Numbered from the stretch's first letter, positions 25,655-34,261 are shown. The stretch: DNA of 49,425 bases from Sphaerochaeta sp032144095 (GCF_032144095.1 NZ_JAVSNJ010000019.1:1-49425), one strand, 5' to 3'. Numbers and translations are program-made. The notes: generated by a model not told the origin, from the letters alone.

Positions 25655-26470
25655 ATGAAAAAAATCACTATTGCACTGCTTGCCCTCCTGCTGCTGACAT
25701 CCACCCTCTTTGGGGCCGGGTCGAAGGAACAGGGGCCAGGGGTAGACAACTCCCTGCAGAAGATACTTGCAAAAGGCAAGCTCATCGTAGGTCTTGACGA
25801 CAGCTTCCCCCCCATGGGATTCCGTGACGAGAACAATGAGATCGTAGGCTTTGACATCGACCTGGCAAGAGGGGTTGCCAAGGGCATGGGTGTGGAGCTG
25901 GTCCTGCAGACCATCGACTGGAACGCCAAAGAACAGGAACTGAACACCGGCAACATCGACTGCATCTGGAATGGCTTCACCATCACCGAGGACAGGCTGA
26001 ACGCAATGACCTTTACCCCGCCATATGTTAACAATGCGCAGGTTGTGGTGGTGAAAGGCTCCTCCCCCTACACCTCGCTTGCCTCCCTTGCAAAGAAGAA
26101 CATAGGCCTACAGGCAGGCTCCTCAGCCGCCGAGGCCCTGGACAACAGCCCTGCCTTCAAGGCATCGGTGAAGAACGTTGTTGAGTTCAAGGAGAACCTC
26201 ACCGGCCTTATGGATCTGGAGATCGGCGGTATCGATGGCCTGATCATCGACCTATTGGTAGCCAACGACAACATCAACCGCAGCGGAAAGGATTTCAGGA
26301 TCCTTGACGAGCACCTCACCAATGAGTCATATGGGGTTGGATTCCGTAAGGGCGAGCAGAAACTTGCTGACGAGGTCTGGGCCCAGATGCTGGCTTTGAA
26401 AGCTGACGGCTCCCTGGCAAAGATCGCCACCAAGTGGTTCGGTGCCGACATTACGGTTGTAGGAAAATAA
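25655..26470 (+). CDS. Polar amino acid ABC transporter substrate-binding protein
   Basis: A 271-residue family 3 binding protein. The signal peptide (about 1-20) ends LFG, followed by AGSKEQ, with no lipobox cysteine. The mature region has KLIVGLDDSFPPMGFRDENN and the FDIDLARGVAKGMG stretch that mark amino-acid-binding proteins, then WNGFTITEDRLNAMTFTPPY. AGGAG lies upstream of the ATG. The expected ligand is a polar or charged amino acid. It is the first gene of a binding protein-permease-ATPase set, with a strong hairpin right after it. Confidence 0.94.
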   Translation: MKKITIALLALLLLTSTLFGAGSKEQGPGVDNSLQKILAKGKLIVGLDDSFPPMGFRDENNEIVGFDIDLARGVAKGMGVELVLQTIDWNAKEQELNTGNIDCIWNGFTITEDRLNAMTFTPPYVNNAQVVVVKGSSPYTSLASLAKKNIGLQAGSSAAEALDNSPAFKASVKNVVEFKENLTGLMDLEIGGIDGLIIDLLVANDNINRSGKDFRILDEHLTNESYGVGFRKGEQKLADEVWAQMLALKADGSLAKIATKWFGADITVVGK

Positions 26471-26488
26471 ATTATTCGCTAGTATGAC

Positions 26489-26519
26489 GGGGAGCCTAGG
26501 CTCCCCGTTTGTTGTTTTT
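26489..26519 (+). terminator. Intra-operon hairpin after amino-acid-binding protein gene
   Basis: A perfect palindrome GGGGAGCCTAGGCTCCCC (26489-26506) followed by the T-rich GTTTGTTGTTTTT. It has the form of an intrinsic terminator, yet lies between the binding-protein gene and its permease on the same strand. Partial readthrough would give excess binding protein. Confidence 0.75.
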
Positions 26520-26655
26520 GGCAGGCCTTGCCTTTTTCCTTGGTTTGCAGGCCCAGGGACCTGCCCTTACTGCAAACATTTTCCTGTTTTGGTATTTCTT
26601 GACCCTAGCAGTTCATGGCATGTTCATGCATGCCACACCATCGGAGGAGATTCAC

Positions 26656-27291
26656 ATGGGACAGCTACTGCAGCAGATGCTGGTAGGAACCGTAACAAGC
26701 CTCAAGATCTTTGTCCTTACGTTGCTTTTTTCACTCCCGTTGGGCGTGCTTGTAGCAAGGGGAAGGATGGCAAAGAGCCGTATTGTCTCGACCCTGGTCA
26801 ACGCCTACATCATGATCATGAGGGGAACACCCCTGATCTTGCAGTTGATCTTCGTCTACTTCGCCCCCTACTACATCTTCGGGGCCTCCTACAACCGCTT
26901 TACCGCAGTCATTGTGGCCTACGTCATCAACTATGCCGCGTATTTTGCCGAGATCTACCGCGGAGGCATCCAGTCGATACCCAAGGGGCAGTTCGAGGCC
27001 AGTGAGGTACTTGGTTTCTCCAAGGCACACACCTTCACCCACATTGTGGTTCCCCAGGTACTCAAACGCATCATTCCGGCAATGGGAAATGAGGTAATAA
27101 CCCTGGTCAAGGATACGGCCCTGGCCCAGACCATCGGGGTTGCAGAGCTCTTCCGGGTGGCACAGAATGCCTCAGCAAGGCAGTTCTCCACCATGCCGAT
27201 CTTCATAGCAGGCATTTTCTACTTTGTCATGAACGCAATCGTGGCCAAGAGCTTCGACCAGCTTGAGAAAAAACTCAACTACTACAATTAG
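26656..27291 (+). CDS. Polar amino acid ABC transporter permease
   Basis: A 211-residue HisM/GlnP-type permease. It has about five membrane segments, RGTPLILQLIFVYF near residue 55 and the ATPase-docking loop EASEVLGFSKAHTF. I start at the ATG at 26656, with GGAGGAG six bases upstream, giving the normal family length. The frame is open upstream to 26509, but that part lies against the terminator and has no family match. A single permease gene suggests a homodimeric channel. Confidence 0.93.
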   Translation: MGQLLQQMLVGTVTSLKIFVLTLLFSLPLGVLVARGRMAKSRIVSTLVNAYIMIMRGTPLILQLIFVYFAPYYIFGASYNRFTAVIVAYVINYAAYFAEIYRGGIQSIPKGQFEASEVLGFSKAHTFTHIVVPQVLKRIIPAMGNEVITLVKDTALAQTIGVAELFRVAQNASARQFSTMPIFIAGIFYFVMNAIVAKSFDQLEKKLNYYN

Positions 27292-27299
27292 GAGGCCGG

Positions 27300-28058
27300 A
27301 TGAACATCATATCAGTGACAGACCTGAAAAAAGGTTTTGACGGGCTGGGAGTTCTCAAGGGCATCTCCTTTACCCTGCAGAAAGGAGAGGTCCTCTCTGT
27401 CATCGGGCCATCAGGCAGTGGCAAGAGTACCCTCCTGCGCTGCCTTACCCAACTTGAGCCCATTGACCAGGGCACCATTGAGGTTTGCGGCGACACCATG
27501 GTGACGACCGATTCCAACGGGATCGTGCAGTATGCGTCAAAGAACACCCTGCACACCGTACGGCTTCACTGTGGCCTGGTATTCCAGAACTTCAACCTGT
27601 TTCCCCACATGAATGTGCTACGCAACATCACCGAAGCCCAGATGCATGTACTGAAGAAGACCAAGGCTGAAGCGGAAGTGACCGCACGGGCGCTGTTGGT
27701 GAAGATGGGCCTTGAGGAAAAGGAAAAGGCCTACCCTTGCCAGCTTTCGGGTGGCCAACAGCAACGGGTATCGATAGCACGCGCCCTTGCCCTCAACCCT
27801 GAAGTACTCTGCTTTGACGAGCCCACCAGCGCCCTCGACCCCGAACTCACCGGTGAGATCCTGAAAGTCATCAAAACCCTGGCAAAGGAGAAGATGACCA
27901 TGATCGTCGTCACCCACGAGATGTCCTTCGCAAGGGATATATCCGACAGGGTCATCTTCATGGATGATGGGCTCATCGTCGAGGAAGGCAGGCCGGAGGA
28001 GCTGTTCAACCGGCCCAAGAACGAACGTACCCAGCGGTTCCTCCAGCGCTACGAGTAG
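27300..28058 (+). CDS. Polar amino acid ABC transporter ATPase (GlnQ-like)
   Basis: A 252-residue nucleotide-binding subunit. Walker A is GPSGSGKST (about 36-44), the Q-loop is in FQNFNLFPH, the signature is LSGGQQQRVSIARAL, Walker B is VLCFDEPTSALDPE and the H-loop is THEMSFAR. AGGAGG lies a few bases before the start, nine bases after the permease. Its 3' end overlaps the convergent deacylase gene by ten bases, leaving no room for a terminator between them. Confidence 0.96.
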   Translation: MNIISVTDLKKGFDGLGVLKGISFTLQKGEVLSVIGPSGSGKSTLLRCLTQLEPIDQGTIEVCGDTMVTTDSNGIVQYASKNTLHTVRLHCGLVFQNFNLFPHMNVLRNITEAQMHVLKKTKAEAEVTARALLVKMGLEEKEKAYPCQLSGGQQQRVSIARALALNPEVLCFDEPTSALDPELTGEILKVIKTLAKEKMTMIVVTHEMSFARDISDRVIFMDDGLIVEEGRPEELFNRPKNERTQRFLQRYE

Positions 28059-29632
28059 AGGGCAAGCATCTCTCCTGTGCACCTTCCGGTAGGCTCCCCA
28101 TCCAGCAGTGCAGGCTTGCCGTTGACCAGCACCATCACCATGCCACTGGGCTTGGCTGAGGGATTGCTGTCAGTGGAGTTGTCCGCTATGGCAAGGGGGT
28201 CAAAGAGGACAAGGTCGGCCTTGTAGCCTTGCATCACCTTTCCACGGTCTGCAAGCCCAATCCGTGAGGCAGGTTCAGCTGTCATCTTGTTGATGAGCAC
28301 CTCAAGGGGAAGCACATCCAGCTGCTTCCAATACCTGTCCAACAGATGCACAGCAGCCTGATAGGAGCGCGGATGGGTCTTCTGCCCTGCAAAGAGGGCA
28401 TCGGTTCCAAAGCACATCAGCGGATGGCTCAGGATCCGTTTGAGGGAGTCCTGGCTCTGGGTGATGTCGGTCATCAGGGCAGAACCCTTCTCCTCCATAA
28501 GGAGGTCGAAGAAGGAGTCAAAGGGCCCCTGGTTTCTCCGGTTTGCAATTTCGGTAAGGGTGAGGCCCTCATACTGGCGGTTGCTGTCAAGCACAAGGGC
28601 TGTGATGTTGTCCCAGCCGCAAAGTTCATAGAGGCTGTCCCATCCCTCCGGGTTCTGCATCTCCTCCTTGATGGCACAACGCTCCTTGGGGCTTGAGAGC
28701 AACCTCTGCAGGTCCTCCCTCGTGAGACGAAGGTAGTGGGGAGGCAGCAGGCTAAAGAGGCTGGTTGAACCATACTCATAGGGGTACTGGTCGAACAGTA
28801 CGTCGATGCCCTCCAACCTTGCCTTCTCAATGAGCGTGAGCATTTCGGAGACCAGAATCTGGTTTACCCTTCCGATAGCCTTGAGATGGCTTATCTCCAG
28901 CCTCACACCGGTCATCCGTGCAAGGTCGATGACCTCCTCGAGGGCCTCGATCACGTCATTGCCCTCGCAACGGATATGGACGGCAAAGAACCGGTCGTAG
29001 CGTTTGGTCAGGCGCAGCAGGGAGAGCAACTCCCGTCGGTCGGCAAAGAGACAGGGAGCATAGTAGAGGCCGCTGGAAAAGCCCACACACCCCTCTTTGA
29101 AACTCTTCTCGAGCAGGGAGCACATCTTCTGTACCTCAGCTTCGGTTGCAGGCCGGTTGGGGTTTCCCTCTAGGGCATAATAGCGCAGGGGGCTATGTGG
29201 CTGGAGAAAGGCCATGTTTGTCCCGCTTGCCCTCTCTTTCCAGACTTTTGCATAGTCTGAGAACGTTCTCCAACCAAAGGGTCCAAATGGACCGAGGATA
29301 TCCTGCACCTGGGAGACCAAATCGGTATGCTGCTCCTTGAGGGGATAGACCCCGATGCCACAGTTCCCTGCAACCTCCGTGGTGATGCCCTGGCAGATCT
29401 TTGGCAACATCGCAGGGTTTCTCAGGACCTCCAGCTCGCTATGGCCATGGATGTCGATGAACCCCGGGCAGAGGACCAACGAGGAGGCATCGATAACCTG
29501 CCCAGAAGCAACGCCCTGGCCCTGGGTAACCTTGACTATGGTATCATCCTTGACCGCCACATCGCCGATGAAGGAACCCTGTCCCGACCCATCGACAATC
29601 GTGGCGTTCTGGAAATAGTAATCGTAACTCAT
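28049..29632 (-). CDS. D-aminoacylase-family N-acyl-D-amino-acid deacylase
   Basis: A 527-residue zinc amidohydrolase that would release free D-amino acids (or related compounds) from N-acylated forms. Family metal ligands are visible: H62 and H64 in DIHGHSELE, C91 in AGNCGIG, the His of FAVHIRCEG and of LEISHLKAIG, and the catalytic Asp in CFGTDALF. No signal peptide is present, so it acts in the cytoplasm. Its start overlaps the end of the pseudo-Fic gene by four bases (ATGA), giving a two-gene operon. It sits tail-to-tail with an amino-acid importer, which could supply the substrate. True substrates in this family vary widely (D-amino acid, dipeptide or dihydroorotase-like), so the exact reaction is open. 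Confidence 0.85.
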   Translation of the reverse strand: MSYDYYFQNATIVDGSGQGSFIGDVAVKDDTIVKVTQGQGVASGQVIDASSLVLCPGFIDIHGHSELEVLRNPAMLPKICQGITTEVAGNCGIGVYPLKEQHTDLVSQVQDILGPFGPFGWRTFSDYAKVWKERASGTNMAFLQPHSPLRYYALEGNPNRPATEAEVQKMCSLLEKSFKEGCVGFSSGLYYAPCLFADRRELLSLLRLTKRYDRFFAVHIRCEGNDVIEALEEVIDLARMTGVRLEISHLKAIGRVNQILVSEMLTLIEKARLEGIDVLFDQYPYEYGSTSLFSLLPPHYLRLTREDLQRLLSSPKERCAIKEEMQNPEGWDSLYELCGWDNITALVLDSNRQYEGLTLTEIANRRNQGPFDSFFDLLMEEKGSALMTDITQSQDSLKRILSHPLMCFGTDALFAGQKTHPRSYQAAVHLLDRYWKQLDVLPLEVLINKMTAEPASRIGLADRGKVMQGYKADLVLFDPLAIADNSTDSNPSAKPSGMVMVLVNGKPALLDGEPTGRCTGEMLALYS

Positions 29633-30561
29633 GTACTACTCTCCTTGCGCAACAATAGCGCAAACTCATGCTGCAGGGACTGTTCAAGCATCCTCAACGT
29701 ATTTTGGTAATTACCCCTGGTTCGGGTAAGCAGGAGGGCTGCCTTGAACTCATCCAGCATGGACACATCAACAAAAACCGGGGGAAAGCCACTATTGAGC
29801 AGCTCACCGGCAAGGGCCAAGGATGCAAAGATTGCATCATACCGTCCGAAAGGACGAATGCGAAGCAGTTCACCAAACAAAAAGAGGGCACGGACAAGCG
29901 GATGGAGGGCTGACCACTCCCTTTCGTACTGGGTCAGCAGGATTTCCATGCTTGTCTTCACAGACAGGGACCTCTGCTCGGAAGCCTCGACCCTCCGGTA
30001 CGAACCAGCCTCATCGTCTATCCCCTGCAGGAGCGTCCTATAGAGTTGGAGCAACCGGCTTTCGGTGTAGAAGGGGGTATGCCGAACCCCTCCTCCCACC
30101 GGGCCCAGCCCGCTCTCCTGCACAAGACGCAACAGGATGGATCGGGTGTTGAGGGCAAGCAACTGGGTATCGAAGGAAACGGAAGAGGAAAAGCATCCTG
30201 AAAACAACAGGGCCAGATCTTCATGTCCCAGGTCCAGCCCTTCATAGACAAAGGTGCTGAGGGTGAACCGGAAGGCGGCCTGCCTGTACATGCGCATCAC
30301 AAACTCAGAATCCTTCTGGAGGGTGAGAAATTCCTCCTGGGCCTTTTCCAGGGCGGACAAGTTGATGGAACCTACCCTGAGGTCGTCATTCTTCAGATGG
30401 CGCAATTGCCGCCCGTCTCCAGGCTTGGAGGCATCAAGGGGGATATTCCAGGCCCATCCATTGCGGATAACCCCGTCCACCCTTCCCTCAGCGCAAAGGA
30501 TCCTCACCCGGCGTTCAGAAATCCCCCACTGCAGGGCAGCTTGGCTGACACTCATGTACAT
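29629..30561 (-). CDS. DNA-binding protein with degenerate Fic fold (pseudo-Fic regulator)
   Basis: A 310-residue protein. Residues 1-45 form a small helix-turn-helix of the excisionase/MerR kind (SVSQAALQWGISERRVRILC). The rest resembles a Fic domain: an N-terminal inhibitory-helix match STFVYEG (102-108; family motif (S/T)xxxE(G/N)), a flap-like GIDDEAGSYRR (about 180-190), and HPLVRALFLFGELLRI leading to RPFGR (236-240), then ALAGELLNSGFPPVFV. The Fic catalytic loop HPFx(D/E)GNGR has lost its histidine and about four residues, so AMP transfer should be impossible. It is probably a transcription factor using the Fic fold for dimerisation or ligand sensing. GGAG lies nine bases upstream. It overlaps the deacylase gene and lies next to a large inverted repeat. 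Confidence 0.65.
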   Translation of the reverse strand: MYMSVSQAALQWGISERRVRILCAEGRVDGVIRNGWAWNIPLDASKPGDGRQLRHLKNDDLRVGSINLSALEKAQEEFLTLQKDSEFVMRMYRQAAFRFTLSTFVYEGLDLGHEDLALLFSGCFSSSVSFDTQLLALNTRSILLRLVQESGLGPVGGGVRHTPFYTESRLLQLYRTLLQGIDDEAGSYRRVEASEQRSLSVKTSMEILLTQYEREWSALHPLVRALFLFGELLRIRPFGRYDAIFASLALAGELLNSGFPPVFVDVSMLDEFKAALLLTRTRGNYQNTLRMLEQSLQHEFALLLRKESST

Positions 30562-30564
30562 GGC

Positions 30565-30611
30565 GTAAACTCCATAGTATTATTCCTAATAGGGAATGGT
30601 ACTATGTTTAC
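30565..30611. promoter_or_regulatory. Large imperfect inverted repeat between divergent genes
   Basis: Outer arms GTAAAC (30565-30570) plus CATAGTA (30573-30579) mirror TACTATG (30600-30606) plus GTTTAC (30606-30611). Within lies ATTCC / GGGAAT (30582-30586 with 3092 to 30597 in register). The nested symmetry abuts the start of the pseudo-Fic gene and precedes the flavoprotein gene, so it is a likely operator, probably for the adjacent DNA-binding protein. Confidence 0.55.
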
Positions 30612-30718
30612 TTTGTTTGCGCAATACATTCCGAACAAGTTGGGGCTTTACCAATGAAGGAAGATTAGCGATAATGACGCGGAAGGAAAACCCTTCCAAT
30701 CTTCTTTGGAGGGACCAG

Positions 30719-32002
30719 ATGGAACAGTATGATGTTGTCATTGTAGGAAGCGGACCTGCCGGAATGGGTGCCGCATTTACCCTGGCAGCCAGGAGGCCTG
30801 AACTCAAGATACTCATGCTTGATAGGGAGAAGACCTCCACAGGTGGCATGCGCAATGATTGCAAGATGAACTTCACCTACCCTATCGGCTTTCCCGTCGA
30901 GTATTGGACAGCCGAGGATGCCGGACACTATCTGGACCAGGTAATAGAGTTCCTCCAGCCCTCCTTCCTTCCCAAATCAAACATAGAGGTCTATCAGAAG
31001 AGGGCAGAACGGCTTGGGTGCACCCTGCTGGACATCAGGCAGACCCATCTGGGTACCGATGGAGGGCTGATCCTCATCAAGGCACTGCTGGCAAGGCTGG
31101 CAGGACTTGGGGTGGAACTCGCACTGGGCGAGGCGATGGAGAACATCAACCAGCAGGAGAGGTTCATCATTACCGAGAAGCGGGAGATTGGGTACAAGAA
31201 GCTCCTCGTGGCCCCAGGGCGAAAGGGCTTCCATTTTTTGCAGGACCTGATGCACACCCTCTCCGTTCCCTTTGTGGACAACATCGTCGACATCGGCCTC
31301 AGGATCGAGACCAGGATCGAACACTACCCGATCGTCAAGGACTACTACGACCCCAAGTTCTACTTTCCTGAAAAGGTACGGACGTTCTGCACCAACAGCG
31401 GCAATGCCCATGTGGTACGGGAACGGTATGCCACAAGCCGTGGCGACCAGTGGCACTCGGTCAACGGCCATGCATTCTCCCCAGATAGTCGCACCGACAA
31501 CGGCCTGGTCAACTTTGCGATCCTGAAGACCGTGCGTTTCACGGCCCCCCTTGCCAGCGGGCAGGCCTTTGCCGAGAACCTCGGGCTCCAGGCCTCCCTG
31601 ATGGGAGGAGGAAAGCCTCTCATGCAGCGGGTCGGGGACTTCCGTCTGGGTTCCCGGAGCAAGGAGGACAGCTTCAGCGGGGACCTGTATGACTTCGAGC
31701 CATCGCTGAAGAGCTGTTGCCCGGGTGATATCTCCCTGGCAATACCAGCGAAGATACTTCGGGCCATCTGGCGGGCAATGAAGAACCTCGACACCATAGT
31801 GCCAGGGGTCCTCCATCCATCGACGATCATGTACTACCCGGAGATCAAGCTCTATGCAAACAAGCCAACCTACCTCGATGAACGGTTCCGCGTTACCGAG
31901 GATATCTGGTTTGCAGGCGATGGAGCTGGGACAAGCCGGGGGATAACCGGTGCCTGGGCAAGTGGGATCCGAGCTGCCGAGGGCATCGACGAATCCCTAT
32001 AG
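30719..32002 (+). CDS. FAD-dependent dehydrogenase-like flavoprotein
   Basis: A 427-residue protein with an N-terminal dinucleotide-binding fold (DVVIVGSGPAGMGAAF, residues 5-20) and a C-terminal FAD motif (FAGDGAGTSRGITGAWASG). It resembles the uncharacterised FAD-dependent dehydrogenases of COG2509, not a well-known enzyme; the reaction is unknown. I start at the ATG at 30719, with GGAGGG five bases upstream. The frame is open for 41 codons earlier, but that part carries no family signal and covers the intergenic region. It is divergent from the pseudo-Fic/deacylase operon. Its stop overlaps the convergent esterase gene by six bases. Confidence 0.82.
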   Translation: MEQYDVVIVGSGPAGMGAAFTLAARRPELKILMLDREKTSTGGMRNDCKMNFTYPIGFPVEYWTAEDAGHYLDQVIEFLQPSFLPKSNIEVYQKRAERLGCTLLDIRQTHLGTDGGLILIKALLARLAGLGVELALGEAMENINQQERFIITEKREIGYKKLLVAPGRKGFHFLQDLMHTLSVPFVDNIVDIGLRIETRIEHYPIVKDYYDPKFYFPEKVRTFCTNSGNAHVVRERYATSRGDQWHSVNGHAFSPDSRTDNGLVNFAILKTVRFTAPLASGQAFAENLGLQASLMGGGKPLMQRVGDFRLGSRSKEDSFSGDLYDFEPSLKSCCPGDISLAIPAKILRAIWRAMKNLDTIVPGVLHPSTIMYYPEIKLYANKPTYLDERFRVTEDIWFAGDGAGTSRGITGAWASGIRAAEGIDESL

Positions 32003-32809
32003 CTCGTGCTCAAACCGCCCATTCAGCCATGAGGAACAGAGGCCTACCCAAGCCTGGCACTCCTTGTTTGGCGTCCCTACCTCGTGGTTGCTCATCGATA
32101 GCCCATGCGCGCCCTCAGAAAAGAGATGCAGGGCGAAGGGGATGTTCTTTGCCCTGAGTGCTGAGGCAAAGAGCATGCTGTTCTCCACCGGAACCGATCC
32201 ATCAGTGACGGTATGCCAGATAAAGCAGGGCACGGTAGTCTCGGTGACCCTATCCTCAAGGCTGAAGAGCTTTCGGTCCTCCTCATCCTTCCCGCTTACC
32301 CAGTCGGAGCTCTCCTGGTGGCAGACCCCACTCTTGGTGGAGATGACAGGATAGCAGAGCACTGCTGCATCGGGGCGGTTCATACCACCCTTGGTATCAA
32401 AGGCTGCGAGCAGCCTGGGATGGTCGTGCATGGTTGCCAGCGATGCCGCAAGATGGCCTCCCGCACTGAAGCCCACAATAGCTATGCTGTTCGGGTCACA
32501 CATCCAATCCACCGCATGCTCGCGGATCCTGATGATGGCGTCGCTCGCCTCTATCAGGGGATTGAGCGAGGCCGCCTCCTCCTGGACCGAGTAGTCGAGG
32601 ATAAAGACGTTATAGCTCATCGAGAGGAAGTGAAGGGCAACTGGATCCCTCTCCCTTTCCGAACGAAATCGATATGCTCCTCCGGGACAGATCACCACCG
32701 TAGGCCTGATATTCCGAATACCCCCATCCTGGGTAAAATCCTGCAGGTACCCGGTCAGGGGCACCTGATTTTTTCCAACTGCTGTCTGTATGATTCTCAT
32801 AGGAAGCAT
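31997..32809 (-). CDS. Alpha/beta-hydrolase, probable esterase
   Basis: A 270-residue cytoplasmic hydrolase of the acetyl-xylan-esterase/lipase-like group. Catalytic elements: an oxyanion-hole type CPGGAYRFRS, nucleophile elbow GFSAGGH, an acidic residue in HTVTDGSVPVENS and the catalytic His in EGAHGLS. No signal peptide is present. Of several Met codons I choose the ATG at 32809, because AAGGTG lies seven bases upstream. It is likely to remove acyl groups from imported sugars, as relatives do, but the substrate is not shown by context. It ends tail-to-tail with the flavoprotein gene. Confidence 0.85.
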   Translation of the reverse strand: MLPMRIIQTAVGKNQVPLTGYLQDFTQDGGIRNIRPTVVICPGGAYRFRSERERDPVALHFLSMSYNVFILDYSVQEEAASLNPLIEASDAIIRIREHAVDWMCDPNSIAIVGFSAGGHLAASLATMHDHPRLLAAFDTKGGMNRPDAAVLCYPVISTKSGVCHQESSDWVSGKDEEDRKLFSLEDRVTETTVPCFIWHTVTDGSVPVENSMLFASALRAKNIPFALHLFSEGAHGLSMSNHEVGTPNKECQAWVGLCSSWLNGRFEHEL

Positions 32810-32937
32810 AGTACCACACCTTATGCCACCCTTTCCATGAGTACCAATATGGTTGGACATTACATCCCAAGAAAAACGCTACTCATCCTATTTTTCAGAT
32901 CCAGGGTATTCTATCCACCTGTCCCAACAATAGCAGA

Positions 32938-32956
32938 GACCTCCTAAAAGGAGGTC
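32938..32956 (-). terminator. Hairpin downstream of secreted-protein gene 1
   Basis: GACCTCCT / AGGAGGTC with a three-base loop, about 40 bp after the stop. The tail TCTCTGCTATTGTT is only partly U-rich. A nearly identical hairpin follows the paralogue (34243-34261), so it is part of the duplicated unit. Confidence 0.65.
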
Positions 32957-32997
32957 CCTGTGTGCAGGCAAGCTGGTGGTGGTTTCAGCGGCTTCTC

Positions 32998-33522
32998 TTA
33001 CGTTGCTGTGAAGGTGAAGGTTACGGTGCCGGTGTGCAAACCAGATACTGCAGCATCAAAGGTGGTAGAATCCACAGTAAGCGATATGGGCATTGATTTG
33101 CCGGTAAGGCCAGTGAGACCAGTGACAGTATCGATGAGCACTGCGGCAACGGCAGTTCCTCCATTGGTAGTAACAACCTGGCTATTGCAGCCAACAGTGT
33201 AGTTGATATAGGAGGGAGTAACACCTTCAGTATTGGTCATTGCAGTTGCACCCATGGTGAGAGTATACCCGGTTCTCTTATTGGAAAGGGTGGTCACCCA
33301 TGCGGCGATGGTCTGGGCTCCGCTTGCAGTAATATTCTTTGTGGTAAAATCCCCTGCTGTTGCATATGCAGCGGCAGTATTTCCAACCATGGCGGCAGAA
33401 GAAACCTTCATCTGTCCCTTCTCGCTGACTGTGGTGGTGACGGTGAAGCTGTCATCAGAAGCAAAGATGCTGGCCGAAGCGATGATCAGGATCAGAAGGG
33501 TTGCAATGATTGTCTTTTTCAT
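32998..33522 (-). CDS. Small secreted beta-rich protein, paralogue 1
   Basis: A 174-residue exported protein of unknown function. Signal peptide of about 21 residues (MKKTIIATLLILIIASASIFA). The mature part is rich in Thr, Ala, Val and Ser, has a single cysteine and ends in an alternating strand, GLHTGTVTFTFTAT, as in small pilin or spore-coat-U-like beta sandwiches (resemblance only). It is about 60% identical to the protein encoded at 34303-34845, with an identical ISLTVD core and LSNKRTGY segment. AGGA lies seven bases before the ATG. A strong promoter and hairpin leader suggest high expression. It may be a surface or periplasmic structural protein. Confidence 0.75.
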   Translation of the reverse strand: MKKTIIATLLILIIASASIFASDDSFTVTTTVSEKGQMKVSSAAMVGNTAAAYATAGDFTTKNITASGAQTIAAWVTTLSNKRTGYTLTMGATAMTNTEGVTPSYINYTVGCNSQVVTTNGGTAVAAVLIDTVTGLTGLTGKSMPISLTVDSTTFDAAVSGLHTGTVTFTFTAT

Positions 33523-33622
33523 GGGGTTTTCCTTTAGGAGCTAAGCTCCCGTGCAAGATTTCTTTTTTTGTGCCTTTTCCTAAGCACACTGGTAGGATAT
33601 AGTGTAGTGAGACTTATGTCAA
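33523..33622 (-). promoter_or_regulatory. Promoter and hairpin 5' leader of secreted gene 1
   Basis: On the minus strand: TTGACA (33617-33622), a 17-base spacer, TATCCT (33594-33599), then a leader of about 65 bases. The leader has two stems, GTGC/GCAC and GGAGC-TTA-GCTCC; the second ends just before the AAAGGA ribosome-binding site. Very AT-rich DNA upstream of -35 may act as an UP element. The block differs from the copy at 34846-34945 at only about three positions. Confidence 0.75.
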
Positions 33623-34242
33623 TAGTTTTAAAATAATATATATTAAAAATAGTAAATATTTAATAATTTTTTTTATTGTTTTGCTATCTAAGTAATTACC
33701 TTAATTTTCTGGCTTTGTTACTTATGACAAGGGTAACGGAATAAGTAGGCGGTACAGTGTTACATAAATCTAAACCTTGGGTGTATTTTCTCGTGATTTG
33801 GCCCATATTATAGAGATACTGAATACTGTATGTACGAAGTTTGCTCTTCACATCTACCAAAAGCTGTGTTTCACACAAAGGGTTTTCCACCTGCTACCTT
33901 TTTCCCATCTCCAAAAAAAGAAGGCAACATGCTTGTACTCACTACCTCCAGCAGATGCCAAAACTTCTTTCTTGTTTCCAAAGAGAGTATTTCGGGCCTA
34001 GGAGTTTTTGTTTTCGCCCCTACTCAAGGCGATCCTAAGCTGGGCATGAAGATGCCATTGCTACAGACTCTCTAGCCTATGGCTGGTTTCCGGAAAATGT
34101 GGGACGTTTGCCAGGGCGTCCTCCCAGCAAGATGGTCCCCTCTGTACAGTAGACCTGATGGGTTGTCGTGGATGATAGGCTATTTCAGATTTGGCTCTTT
34201 CCTTGGGGAAAAACGACAGGGGCTGGCCTGTAACGTACAAGA
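33623..34242. other. Gene-free AT-rich spacer between duplicated cassettes
   Basis: About 620 bp in which I find no gene that I can support. Short open frames on both strands lack ribosome-binding sites or recognisable products. The 33623-33720 part is extremely AT-rich and adjoins the promoter of secreted gene 1. No remnant of a third gene copy was seen. Confidence 0.5.
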
Positions 34243-34261
34243 GACCTCCTGGTAGGAGGTC
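34243..34261 (-). terminator. Hairpin downstream of secreted-protein gene 2
   Basis: GACCTCCT / AGGAGGTC with a three-base loop, matching the hairpin after paralogue 1 in arms and position. No strong U-run follows. Confidence 0.65.

Noticed and set aside
33523..33600. c-di-GMP riboswitch in the leader of the secreted-protein genes
   Set aside because: The conserved GEMM core motifs are not present; only two short stems are visible.
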